From positions 1 through 31,296 of the forward strand of contig CAJGCM010000012.1 in NCBI GenBank assembly GCA_904501765.1: a stretch of 31,296 bases of DNA, read 5' to 3'. The position numbers were made by a program, and so were the translations under genes. The stretch comes from an uncultured Clostridia bacterium. Its GTDB lineage: Bacteria > Bacillota > Clostridia > Oscillospirales > CAG-272. Below are positions 15,801-23,644 of the stretch, in pieces. The notes beneath the pieces are model-generated. The model worked only from the letters and a program-made list of their open reading frames with translations, was not told the origin of the DNA and searched no databases. Each line of letters starts with the position of its first letter. Position 1 is the stretch's first letter.

Positions 15801-15878
15801 AAACTACATTCTGAAAAATCACATTTTTCATTCAAAATATTAAATACGAAAATATTATAATAAAAATCACAAATAGAC

Positions 15879-15907
15879 TTGAAAATATAGTAAAAGTATG
15901 TTATAAT
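15879..15907 (+). promoter_or_regulatory. Sigma-A promoter of the hydrogenase operon
   Basis: TTGAAA (15879-15884), 17-base spacer and a perfect TATAAT (15902-15907), leaving a leader of about 60 bases before hydC. Confidence 0.85.
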
Positions 15908-15974
15908 CTTAACGATGTATGTGCAATTCAATATTATCGGCACAATGCAGAATATTTTAAGGAGGATTATATAT

Positions 15975-16472
15975 ATGCTTAAGAAACTTTCGAGCCTTCC
16001 TTTTTGCGGCACAGCAAAGCAGGAAGAACAGCTCAAAGCCGTAATCGATGCCAGCAAGCACGATAAGAGTCTTCTGATGGCTGTTATGCAAGAAGCTCAA
16101 AACATTTACGGCTACCTTCCACTCGAAGTGCAGAAGATGATCGCCGAAGGTATGGACGTGCCACTGGAAAAGGTTTACGGTGTTTCTACTTTCTACGCAC
16201 AGTTTTCTCTCACTCCCAAGGGCGAGAATCATATCTCAGTTTGCCTTGGAACTGCCTGCTACGTTAAGGGTGCAGGCGAAATTTACGACAAGCTTCAGGA
16301 GCTGCTCGGTATAAAAGGGGACGAATGCACCCCCGACAGAAAGTTCTCTCTTTCAGCTTGCCGTTGCATCGGCGCTTGCGGTCTTGCTCCCGTTCTTACC
16401 GTTAACGAAGAGGTTTACGGTCGTCTTGGAGCAAAAGACGTTGAAGGTGTTTTAGAAAAATACAGAGCATAA
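15975..16472 (+). CDS. hydC: Trimeric [FeFe] hydrogenase, subunit C (NuoE-like, [2Fe-2S])
   Basis: A 165-residue NuoE-type protein with an N-terminal helical bundle and a C-terminal thioredoxin-like [2Fe-2S] domain. The cluster ligands are Cys90 and Cys95 (SVCLGTACYVKG) and Cys131 and Cys135 (CRCIGACGLAP). It shows the family segments IYGYLPLEV and VYGVSTFYAQFSL. In NAD-linked and electron-bifurcating hydrogenases this subunit works with HydB at the NADH/flavin end. The frame opens at 15915, but GGAGG precedes the ATG at 15975, which also begins the conserved protein. It is the first gene of hydC-hydB-hydA, 51 bases before hydB, under a strong promoter. Confidence 0.92.
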   Translation: MLKKLSSLPFCGTAKQEEQLKAVIDASKHDKSLLMAVMQEAQNIYGYLPLEVQKMIAEGMDVPLEKVYGVSTFYAQFSLTPKGENHISVCLGTACYVKGAGEIYDKLQELLGIKGDECTPDRKFSLSACRCIGACGLAPVLTVNEEVYGRLGAKDVEGVLEKYRA

Positions 16473-16523
16473 TGAATTTTCAGACCCATATGAGGTCAAA
16501 TACATAAGGAGGAATTGCATTAT

Positions 16524-18434
16524 ATGAAAACGGTTGCAGAATTGAATGCTGCACGAGCTGCCGCTTTAAAAAAGGTCGTTCTTCGTAAAAGCGAGGAAGT
16601 TCTCGCAAAAGAAGTTACTTCCGATTACAAGTACACAGTGCTTGTTTGCGGCGGTACAGGCTGTACTTCTTCTCACAGCCCCGAAATAGTTGAAAAGCTG
16701 AAAGAAGAAGTTAAAGCACAGGGCATCGAAAAGGATGTCCAGATAATTATGACCGGATGCTTTGGTCTTTGCGCTCTCGGTCCTATTATGATAGTTTATC
16801 CCGAGGGATGCTTCTATTCTATGGTTAACATCGATGAAATCCCCACGATAGTTAAGAGCCACCTCGTTGAGGGCAATCCCGTTAAGAAAATGCTTTACGA
16901 TGAAACTGTTGCCGCTGACGGAACAATCCTTTCCCTTAACGACACTGATTTCTACAAAAAGCAGATAAGAGTTGCTCTTCGTAACTGCGGTGTTATCGAC
17001 CCCGAGGATATCGACGAGTATTATGCTGTTGACGGTTACGCTGCTCTTGCAAAGGTTCTTACCGAATATACTCCCGATCAGGTTATTCAGACCGTTATCG
17101 ACTCTGGCCTTCGCGGCAGAGGCGGCGGCGGATTCCCCACCGGTCGTAAATGGGCGCTCTGCGCACCCAACAAGGCTCCTCAGAAATACGTTGTTTGTAA
17201 TGCAGACGAGGGAGACCCCGGAGCATTCATGGACCGTTCCGTTCTTGAAGGAGATCCCCATTGTCTTATCGAAGCTATGGCTATTGCAGGCTATGCAATC
17301 GGCGCAAATCAGGGATACGTTTACGTAAGAGCTGAGTACCCTATCGCAGTTAACAGACTTCAAAAGGCTATCGACGATGCAAGAGCCGCAGGAATCCTCG
17401 GCAAAAACATTTTCGGCTCCGGCTTTGATTTCAACCTTGATATCAGACTTGGCGCAGGCGCCTTCGTTTGCGGAGAAGAAACCGCTCTTATGACATCTAT
17501 TGAGGGTAACAGAGGCGAGCCCCGCCCCCGTCCTCCCTATCCCGCAGTTAAGGGTCTTTTCGGATGCCCCACTGTTGAGAACAACGTTGAAACCTTTGCT
17601 AACATTCCTCAGATTATTCTCAGAGGCGCTGATTGGTTTGCTTCTATGGGTACTGAAAAGTCCAAGGGTACAAAGGTATTCGCTCTCGGTGGAAAAATCA
17701 AGCATACCGGTCTTGTTGAGATTCCTATGGGTACAACCCTTGACGAGATTATCAACGAGATAGGCGGTGGCATTCCAAACGGAAAGAAATTCAAAGCCGC
17801 ACAGACAGGAGGTCCCTCCGGCGGATGTATTCCCGCAAACCTTATCGGCACTGAAGTTGACTATGACAACCTGGTTTCCATCGGATGTATGATGGGCTCC
17901 GGAGGTCTTATCGTTATGGACGAGGACTCCTGTATGGTTGATATGGCTAAATTCTTCCTTGAGTTTACAGTTGACGAGTCCTGCGGTAAGTGCACACCCT
18001 GCCGTGTAGGTACAAAGCGTCTTCTTGAGTTGCTTGACAAAATCACTCAGGGCAACGGAACTCTTGAGGATATTGACAAGCTTGAAGAGCTTTGCAACTA
18101 CATAAAGGCAAACTCTCTCTGCGGTCTTGGTCAGACAGCCCCCAACCCTGTTCTTGCTACTCTTAAGTTCTTCCGTGAGGAATATATTGCTCACGTTGTG
18201 GACAAGGTTTGCCCTGCAGGCGTATGTAAGGGTCTTATCAACTACGTTATTGATGCAGATAAATGTATCGGTTGCGGCAAGTGCGCTAAGCAGTGCCCTG
18301 CTGACGCTATCAGCAAAACCGATTACGTTGCTCCTGGTCACAAGCTTCCCTCACTCACTATCGACACTACAAAGTGCGTTAAGTGCGGCGCTTGTATGTC
18401 CGGATGTAAGTTCGGCGCAATTTCCAAGAAGTAA
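16524..18434 (+). CDS. hydB: Trimeric [FeFe] hydrogenase, subunit B (NuoF-like flavoprotein)
   Basis: A 636-residue iron-sulfur flavoprotein that binds FMN and NAD(H) and passes electrons to HydA. In order it has an N-terminal [2Fe-2S] thioredoxin-like domain (Cys42, 47, 79, 83), the NADH/FMN domain with GLRGRGGGGFPTGRKW (195-210), CNADEGDPGAFMDR (225-238) and RPPYPAVKGLFGCPTVENN (336-354), a NuoF [4Fe-4S] site ESCGKCTPC (485-493) with Cys533, and a C-terminal ferredoxin domain with two [4Fe-4S] motifs (Cys581-591 and Cys618-628). This architecture is that of HydB. An in-frame TTG at 16515 is too close to AAGGAGG (16506-16512); the ATG at 16524 is preferred. hydA follows 18 bases later. Confidence 0.95.
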   Translation: MKTVAELNAARAAALKKVVLRKSEEVLAKEVTSDYKYTVLVCGGTGCTSSHSPEIVEKLKEEVKAQGIEKDVQIIMTGCFGLCALGPIMIVYPEGCFYSMVNIDEIPTIVKSHLVEGNPVKKMLYDETVAADGTILSLNDTDFYKKQIRVALRNCGVIDPEDIDEYYAVDGYAALAKVLTEYTPDQVIQTVIDSGLRGRGGGGFPTGRKWALCAPNKAPQKYVVCNADEGDPGAFMDRSVLEGDPHCLIEAMAIAGYAIGANQGYVYVRAEYPIAVNRLQKAIDDARAAGILGKNIFGSGFDFNLDIRLGAGAFVCGEETALMTSIEGNRGEPRPRPPYPAVKGLFGCPTVENNVETFANIPQIILRGADWFASMGTEKSKGTKVFALGGKIKHTGLVEIPMGTTLDEIINEIGGGIPNGKKFKAAQTGGPSGGCIPANLIGTEVDYDNLVSIGCMMGSGGLIVMDEDSCMVDMAKFFLEFTVDESCGKCTPCRVGTKRLLELLDKITQGNGTLEDIDKLEELCNYIKANSLCGLGQTAPNPVLATLKFFREEYIAHVVDKVCPAGVCKGLINYVIDADKCIGCGKCAKQCPADAISKTDYVAPGHKLPSLTIDTTKCVKCGACMSGCKFGAISKK

Positions 18435-18452
18435 TGAAAGGAGTACGCTATA

Positions 18453-20204
18453 ATGGAAATGTTAAATGTTAAAGTTAACGGTATTGCTGTAAGCGTACCC
18501 AAGGGCTCTACAATTCTTGAAGCAGCCCGCGCAGCAGGAGTAGAAATCCCCACTCTCTGCTATATGAAGGAAAAGAATGAAATAGGCGCTTGTCGTATCT
18601 GCGTAGTTGAGGCTACCGGCGCTCGCGGACTTGTTACCGCTTGCGTATATCCCGTTACCGACGGTATGGAGATTCAGACTAACTCCCCCAAGGTAAGGGA
18701 GGCAAGAAAGACTACTCTTGAGCTTATCCTTTCCACACACGACAAAAACTGCCTCTCCTGCTCCCGCTCTACAAACTGCGAGCTTCAGAAGCTCTGCCTT
18801 GAGTACGGCGTTGATTCAGGCGCTTTCGGCGGTTTCAAGCCTACTTATGAGCTTGATTATTCCACACCTCACCTCATAAGAGATAACAACAAGTGCATAC
18901 TCTGCCGCAGATGCGTTGCTGTATGCCAGGAGCAGTTCGTTTCGGTTATCGGCGCTAACAACCGCGGTATTGATACCTGCATTGGTCAGCCCTTCAACCT
19001 TGAGCTTAACGCTACTCCCTGTATCTCCTGCGGTCAGTGTACTGCTGTATGTCCTACAGGCGCTCTTGTTGAGCGTGACGACACAGATAAGGTTTGGGAA
19101 GCTCTTGCAGACCCCACCAAGCACGTTGTTGTTCAGACAGCTCCCTCTATCAGAGCAACTCTCGGCGAATGCTTCGATATGCCTATCGGAACAAACGTTG
19201 AAGGCAAGATGGTTGCAGCTCTCCGCCGCCTTGGCTTTGAAAAGGTATTTGATACAAATACCGCTGCTGACTTTACTATTGTTGAAGAGGCTACCGAGCT
19301 TCTCGAGAGAGTGAAGTGTGGCGGAACCCTTCCCATGATTACATCCTGCTCTCCCGGATGGGTTAAATTCTGTGAGCTTTACTATCCCGATTTTATAAAG
19401 CACCTTTCCTCTTGCAAATCTCCTCAGCAGATGGGCGGCGCTCTTATCAAGACCTACTGGGCTGATAAGATGGGTATTGACCCCAAGGATATCTTCGTTG
19501 TATCCATTATGCCCTGTACCGCTAAGAAATTTGAGGTAGGAAGAGACGATATGTCTGCTGCCGGCAACGGTATCGCTGACGTTGACGTTGCTCTTACCAC
19601 TCGTGAGCTTGCAAGAATGATTGGCCGTGCGGGAATCAAGTTCACCGCTCTTCCCGATGAGGAGTTTGACAATCCTCTTGGACTTGACACAGGTGCTGCA
19701 GTTATCTTCGGTGCAACAGGTGGCGTTATGGAAGCGGCTCTCAGAACTGCTAACGACGTTCTCACCGGCAAGGACAACAAAGAGCTTGTATTCAGCGAGG
19801 TTCGCGGTACTGCAGGTCTTAAGGAAGCTACCTACAACATTGCAGGTATGGAAATCAAGGTTGCGGTTGCATCAGGAGCTGCTAATGCTAAGATTGTTAT
19901 GGACAAGATTGCAAGCGGCGAGGCTGATTGGACCTTCGTTGAAATCATGGGATGCCCCGGCGGTTGTGTAAACGGCGGCGGTCAGCCTATCCAGCCTCAG
20001 CACGTTCGTGATACTGTTGACCTTAAGGCTGTAAGAGCTAAGGCTCTCTACGACCAGGATGAAGCTATGGAAATGAGAAAATCTCATCTCAACCCCGTTA
20101 TCAAGGAAGTTTACGATAACTACTTTGGCGGATCTTACGGCTGCGAGAAGGCTCACCATACTCTTCATACCTCTTACGTAGGAAGAGAAAAGTTCAAGTT
20201 CTAA
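18453..20204 (+). CDS. hydA: [FeFe] hydrogenase catalytic subunit A
   Basis: The 583-residue catalytic subunit, which makes or oxidises H2 at the H-cluster. It has an N-terminal [2Fe-2S] domain (Cys36, 47, 50, 64), a His-ligated [4Fe-4S] motif (His96, Cys100, 103, 109), two further [4Fe-4S] motifs (Cys148-158, Cys190-200), then the H-cluster domain with L1 TSCSPGW (297-303), L2 MPCTAKKFE (353-361) and L3 EIMGCPGGCVNGGGQP (497-512). Proton-path residues Glu279, Glu282 and Ser319 of the clostridial enzyme CpI appear conserved. L1 has Ser300 where the textbook motif has a second Cys. It lacks the extra C-terminal iron-sulfur domain of the longer Thermotoga subunit. Together with HydB and HydC it fits the trimeric, probably electron-bifurcating, class. 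GAAAGGAG precedes the start. Confidence 0.95.
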   Translation: MEMLNVKVNGIAVSVPKGSTILEAARAAGVEIPTLCYMKEKNEIGACRICVVEATGARGLVTACVYPVTDGMEIQTNSPKVREARKTTLELILSTHDKNCLSCSRSTNCELQKLCLEYGVDSGAFGGFKPTYELDYSTPHLIRDNNKCILCRRCVAVCQEQFVSVIGANNRGIDTCIGQPFNLELNATPCISCGQCTAVCPTGALVERDDTDKVWEALADPTKHVVVQTAPSIRATLGECFDMPIGTNVEGKMVAALRRLGFEKVFDTNTAADFTIVEEATELLERVKCGGTLPMITSCSPGWVKFCELYYPDFIKHLSSCKSPQQMGGALIKTYWADKMGIDPKDIFVVSIMPCTAKKFEVGRDDMSAAGNGIADVDVALTTRELARMIGRAGIKFTALPDEEFDNPLGLDTGAAVIFGATGGVMEAALRTANDVLTGKDNKELVFSEVRGTAGLKEATYNIAGMEIKVAVASGAANAKIVMDKIASGEADWTFVEIMGCPGGCVNGGGQPIQPQHVRDTVDLKAVRAKALYDQDEAMEMRKSHLNPVIKEVYDNYFGGSYGCEKAHHTLHTSYVGREKFKF

Positions 20205-20219
20205 TACAATATACTACGA

Positions 20220-20253
20220 AAAAGGCTGCCACGATTCTGCGTGGCAGCCTTTT
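20220..20253. terminator. Bidirectional terminator after hydA
   Basis: AAAAGGCTGCCACG (20220-20233) and CGTGGCAGCCTTTT (20240-20253) form a perfect 14-bp stem with a 6-base loop, with T-runs on both strands. It can end hydCBA and the converging glycosidase operon. The remaining gap to 20358 holds only AT-rich sequence and a small dyad. Confidence 0.92.
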
Positions 20254-20358
20254 GATTTATAAAAGATTTCTTTATTTTAGAATTTCTAAAATTATTTGTT
20301 TTTACCGTTCCGCTATAGATTCTATCCGATTATCAGCCGTTAAAAAACGTTTTTAAAA

Positions 20359-21999
20359 TCAGCCGAATATTATCTCAATTTTGACCGTCTCATCTTCTAT
20401 ATCGCACAGTTCAAAATCAACGTATTCAGAGGATGCAATATTTGCTATTTCAAATTTTGCTTCCGCGCCGTTTACAAGGAGCTTTTTACAGGTCCTCTCC
20501 TTAGGAAGAAGTATATGCGCCTTAATTTTTTTGGCAGGCGAGATTACGTCATATCTCATACCAACCTCCTCTGAAATATAACGCACGTCTACCATAGCTC
20601 CGGAGGTTTCATAGCCTGTTACGTACCGCAATTCCTTATAATACGTAACAGGAAATCTTGGTGAAAATTCAATATAATCGTAATTAACACCTCTGTCGCA
20701 TATTCCTGCCAAGCCCTCGTCAACAGCATTAAGCAGAGATGCAGCTCCCCAGGCACTTGGGCCGCGCTCAGGCTGAGGCGCTGAATTGGGATAGTAAAGG
20801 AAATAAACCGTTCCGTCACGCTCCACGAGCTTCATAAATCTCTCGATAATGCTCCAGCCGTATTCCTCGTATCCCGAATCGAATGCCGCACGTGCAAGCT
20901 CTCCGGCTGTGAAAGGGGAGATAGCGCCGTTTACGTACTCACCCGGCAGATAACCGAGAAAATTATCGTATGGTGGGTCTATGGTAAACCATTCGGAAAA
21001 ATATCTGCCATCTTTTCCCCGGCTTATATAAGTTTCGATAATTTTTCTCGACTGATCAAGATCTGTTACCCCTCTGTTTATATCGTAGGGATTGGAAAGA
21101 GAGAGCCTTTCAGCCTCTGCGCCGTCTGCTCCGCTGTGTCCAATATGATATTGGTGAACGAAGAAGTTCCCATTCCAAAGGTGCTTAATCATCTGCGCCT
21201 TTAATTTTTCAGCACGCTCTTCCCAAGTGAGGGCGCACTCTTCCCTTCCCAAACGGCGGTTAAACCAGGCAAGGGTATTCATGGCGGCGAACACACCGGA
21301 ATTATCTCCGTGCATAACCGACATTGGAGTGCTTTTCTCAATTCGCCTGTTGTGAGATGCCTTTGTATTATTTCCTCTCTCGTAAGCAAAATCCCAGGTA
21401 TCAATGGTGAACGGGCGCTTCACAAGTCCAAGCTCATAGTCCCACCTTTTTTCGTCGCTACACATATAATTAATTCCCGCTTCAAGCTTCGGCAAAGCCC
21501 ACGTCAGCCACTCGTCGTCACCGGTGGTGCGATATAAATACAAAGCTCCCTCAACAACGAGATATTCAATATCCGCCTCAAGCTCCAGTCTGACCAAGGT
21601 CAGATTATCCTCAGGATACATTTTATAGCAGTCCTCGTCTACCATTTTCCAGTGGTAATCGTCATACTGCTTTATAAGCTCGAAGAACTGACCGTCTTCC
21701 CTTTGATTTTCTAATATAAAATTAAGGAAGGAGGCAATATCACGCTCAAAATGCCTCGCCCCCTTGACAATATGTACGTTGTCCCTTATCCAGTTTTTAT
21801 TGCAAACTAAAAATTTACCGTCAATAAAAACCAAAGTACGCTCACTGAAGATATTATTGCGCAAAGTTCTCAAAAACTCTCCGAGAAAATAATCGTCCGT
21901 TGTCATAACGGAGGGAAATCCAAGCTCTCTGTTATTGTAGGTTCCGTTATTTTTCCCGTCGGCATTAAGCGACGGAAGCTTGTGCTTAAATTCAATCAT
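20359..21999 (-). CDS. Six-hairpin (alpha/alpha-barrel) glycosidase, family uncertain
   Basis: A 546-residue cytoplasmic protein with the look of an (alpha/alpha)6-barrel carbohydrate-active enzyme and a beta-rich C-terminal domain (from about residue 445). Suggestive segments are KNWIRDNVHIVKGARHFERD, FILENQREDGQFFE, WDFAYERGNN, GDNSGVFAAMNTLAWF, EYVNGAISPF and GPSAWGAASLLNAVDEGL. The patterns recall GH78/GH65/GH15-like six-hairpin glycosidases but no single family is recognised. The substrate is unknown. GGAG eight bases before the ATG at 21999 decides the start over the opening at 22032. It is the last gene of an operon with an HD-domain hydrolase and a TIM-barrel isomerase-like protein, which hints at sugar catabolism. 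Confidence 0.7.
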   Translation of the reverse strand: MIEFKHKLPSLNADGKNNGTYNNRELGFPSVMTTDDYFLGEFLRTLRNNIFSERTLVFIDGKFLVCNKNWIRDNVHIVKGARHFERDIASFLNFILENQREDGQFFELIKQYDDYHWKMVDEDCYKMYPEDNLTLVRLELEADIEYLVVEGALYLYRTTGDDEWLTWALPKLEAGINYMCSDEKRWDYELGLVKRPFTIDTWDFAYERGNNTKASHNRRIEKSTPMSVMHGDNSGVFAAMNTLAWFNRRLGREECALTWEERAEKLKAQMIKHLWNGNFFVHQYHIGHSGADGAEAERLSLSNPYDINRGVTDLDQSRKIIETYISRGKDGRYFSEWFTIDPPYDNFLGYLPGEYVNGAISPFTAGELARAAFDSGYEEYGWSIIERFMKLVERDGTVYFLYYPNSAPQPERGPSAWGAASLLNAVDEGLAGICDRGVNYDYIEFSPRFPVTYYKELRYVTGYETSGAMVDVRYISEEVGMRYDVISPAKKIKAHILLPKERTCKKLLVNGAEAKFEIANIASSEYVDFELCDIEDETVKIEIIFG

Positions 22000-22051
22000 T
22001 TTTAAATCTCCAAAAAGCCTCGTTAAAAACAAAACTCAAATTATTTTAAGA

Positions 22052-22642
22052 TTATCTCTTGTATCTTTCCGACTCAAGGAAATAGGTAGCCTCACTGTCT
22101 GCAACGGAAAGCGCAAAGGCAAGCGGAAACATCTCAAAAGCAGCAGAAACGTTTCTCGGGTCTTCTCTTTCACTTGAATAACCCATATGATAGCGAATAG
22201 CAAACGCCTCTTCACGGGTGAGCTTCATATATCCGCTAATTATGTATACGCTTTTTTCTCCATGACCGTAAGGAAGCTGGTCATCATACTCAAATGTATC
22301 CACTCTCTTCCAAGCTCCGCTCTCGTCCTTTACGTTGCGGAAGCCTTTTTTATAAACGCCAACCTTGCAAAGGTCGTGAAGCAAAGATACTATCGCAATG
22401 CTTTCAGCAGAATACTCAAAGCCATATTCCGCCTTAACTCTTTCGGTGGAAAGATATCCCACGAGGCAGTCGTAAACGTTGAGGGAATGGTCAACTAATC
22501 CACCCTCGTATGAGGAATGAAATCTTGCGCTGGCAGGAGCGGCAAAGAAATCGGATTTTTCAAGATAATCAAGAAGCTTATCTGCACCTTCTCTTTTTAT
22601 ATTGCTTTTATATATTTCAATAAATCTCTCTTTATTCGTCAT
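22052..22642 (-). CDS. HD-domain phosphohydrolase
   Basis: A 196-residue protein of the HD superfamily, metal-dependent phosphohydrolases often acting on nucleotides. Metal ligand candidates are His52 (LVDHSLNV), the His89-Asp90 pair (LLHDLCKVG), His127 (YGHGEKS) and His152 (RYHMG), with Asp177 near the C-terminus (SVADSEATY). The beginning FHSSYEGGLVDHSLNV resembles small HD proteins seen in phages and Firmicutes. The start follows GAGGAG at a normal distance. It begins 12 bases after the TIM-barrel gene and precedes the glycosidase by 52 bases on the same strand. The substrate is unknown. Confidence 0.85.
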   Translation of the reverse strand: MTNKERFIEIYKSNIKREGADKLLDYLEKSDFFAAPASARFHSSYEGGLVDHSLNVYDCLVGYLSTERVKAEYGFEYSAESIAIVSLLHDLCKVGVYKKGFRNVKDESGAWKRVDTFEYDDQLPYGHGEKSVYIISGYMKLTREEAFAIRYHMGYSSEREDPRNVSAAFEMFPLAFALSVADSEATYFLESERYKR

Positions 22643-22654
22643 TTTAAAATCTCC

Positions 22655-23446
22655 TCACTTTAAAACATTATGCCTTTTAAGGTAATCAACGCTTTTTCGA
22701 AGCCCGTCTATGGTTTTCACCTCAATAAGACAGGTTGCGTCTTCGGTGAGCATAGATAGCTTTTTCAAAACATCAATATCTCCGTCACCAAGGGCAAGAT
22801 GCGGCTTTTTGCCCTTGCAATCATGCAAATGCATATGTATAACCGACTCTCCGTATTTTTCAAATACGTGAGTATCCTTATAATCAAGGCACATTTCGTG
22901 ACCTGTGTCAAGCGTTAATCCAAAGCTTCTGGATTTCAGAAAATCGGGAAGCATAGTTAATTGAGATGTGGAAAAGGGGTTCGAATCTACGTTTTCGATA
23001 GCAACCTTGGTAATACTACCACGAAGCTCGGAGTCACACATATCAATAAATTCAACAACCCTTCTGCGATACTCCTCAAAATAAACGTCTGTTAAGAGAA
23101 TAACACGCTCGGGCAGAGTTACGTAAATTCCCTTCTGCAAATGAAGATTTACGACAGGTGCAGATATTGCCTTCGCTACCTTCAAGGTGTCACGAAAAAC
23201 ATCAAAATAGCACTCTGATACCTTGCAGTTAAAATCGAAGGGGTTCAACGCCTCGTCTGCATGGATTGTATAAAAAATGCCGTATTCCTCTGCTATTTCC
23301 CGAAGCTCTTCTATGTTAAGCCTACCTGCGGTATAATCGGGAAAGCTCATATTTATTTCAACAAAATCAAGCCCAAGCTCTCCCGCAAGCTCGGCGCACT
23401 CTCTTATGCTTTTACATTCAACCAGCGTCGGTAAACCGAATTTCAT
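22655..23446 (-). CDS. Sugar phosphate isomerase/epimerase-like TIM-barrel protein
   Basis: A 263-residue protein of the xylose isomerase-like / AP endonuclease 2 TIM-barrel superfamily. The expected metal ligands are visible at strand ends: Glu151 (VAIENVD), Asp180 with His183 (LTLDTGHE), the histidines in IHMHLHDCKG (204-208) and Glu242 (LIEVK). Early segments LGLDFVEINMSFP and YTIHADEALNPF also fit. Members are sugar isomerases, epimerases or endonuclease IV; the short length and operon with a glycosidase favour a sugar substrate, which is inference. GGGAG precedes the ATG. It is the first gene of the operon under a clear promoter. Confidence 0.82.
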   Translation of the reverse strand: MKFGLPTLVECKSIRECAELAGELGLDFVEINMSFPDYTAGRLNIEELREIAEEYGIFYTIHADEALNPFDFNCKVSECYFDVFRDTLKVAKAISAPVVNLHLQKGIYVTLPERVILLTDVYFEEYRRRVVEFIDMCDSELRGSITKVAIENVDSNPFSTSQLTMLPDFLKSRSFGLTLDTGHEMCLDYKDTHVFEKYGESVIHMHLHDCKGKKPHLALGDGDIDVLKKLSMLTEDATCLIEVKTIDGLRKSVDYLKRHNVLK

Positions 23447-23478
23447 ATATATCTCCCTGTCACTGTTTTTACATATAA

Positions 23479-23520
23479 ATTATACATTAAAGCTCCTAAA
23501 AAAGCAACTGATAATTATCA
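23479..23520 (-). promoter_or_regulatory. Promoter of the isomerase-HD-glycosidase operon with upstream palindrome
   Basis: TTGCTT (23502-23507), 17-base spacer and TATAAT (23479-23484) on the minus strand. The perfect 12-base palindrome TGATAATTATCA (23509-23520) begins one base beyond the -35 box and is a candidate operator. Confidence 0.7.
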
Positions 23521-23598
23521 TTTTTTTAAGATTTTGAGTTACTGCTCTTTTTAACACTTTATAAATATATACTTAATTTTTTATAAAACAAAAAATGA

Positions 23599-23604
23599 TA
23601 TAAT
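23599..23604 (+). promoter_or_regulatory. -10 box candidate for the DUF2238-like gene
   Basis: A perfect TATAAT lies about 40 bases before the start codon, but no good -35 box is seen at normal spacing in this AT-rich stretch. Confidence 0.3.
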
Positions 23605-23644
23605 TACTACGTAAAAATAAAATCTTATACTTACGAGGAACAAT

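Noticed and set aside
15812..15830. TGAAAAAT/ATTTTTCA dyad after the aminotransferase gene
   Set aside because: Almost all A-T pairs and no T-run, so a weak candidate terminator only.
16566..18341. 591-residue open frame antisense to hydB
   Set aside because: It lies fully opposite a certain gene, has no ribosome binding site or recognisable domain, and is explained by codon preference in hydB that avoids stop codons on the other strand.
18816..19403. 195-residue open frame antisense to hydA
   Set aside because: Same codon-bias effect over the conserved H-cluster region; no supporting signal.
22977..22988. GGTTCGAATC-like T-arm sequence suggesting a tRNA
   Set aside because: It lies inside the coding region of the TIM-barrel protein and no acceptor stem or anticodon arm can be built around it.
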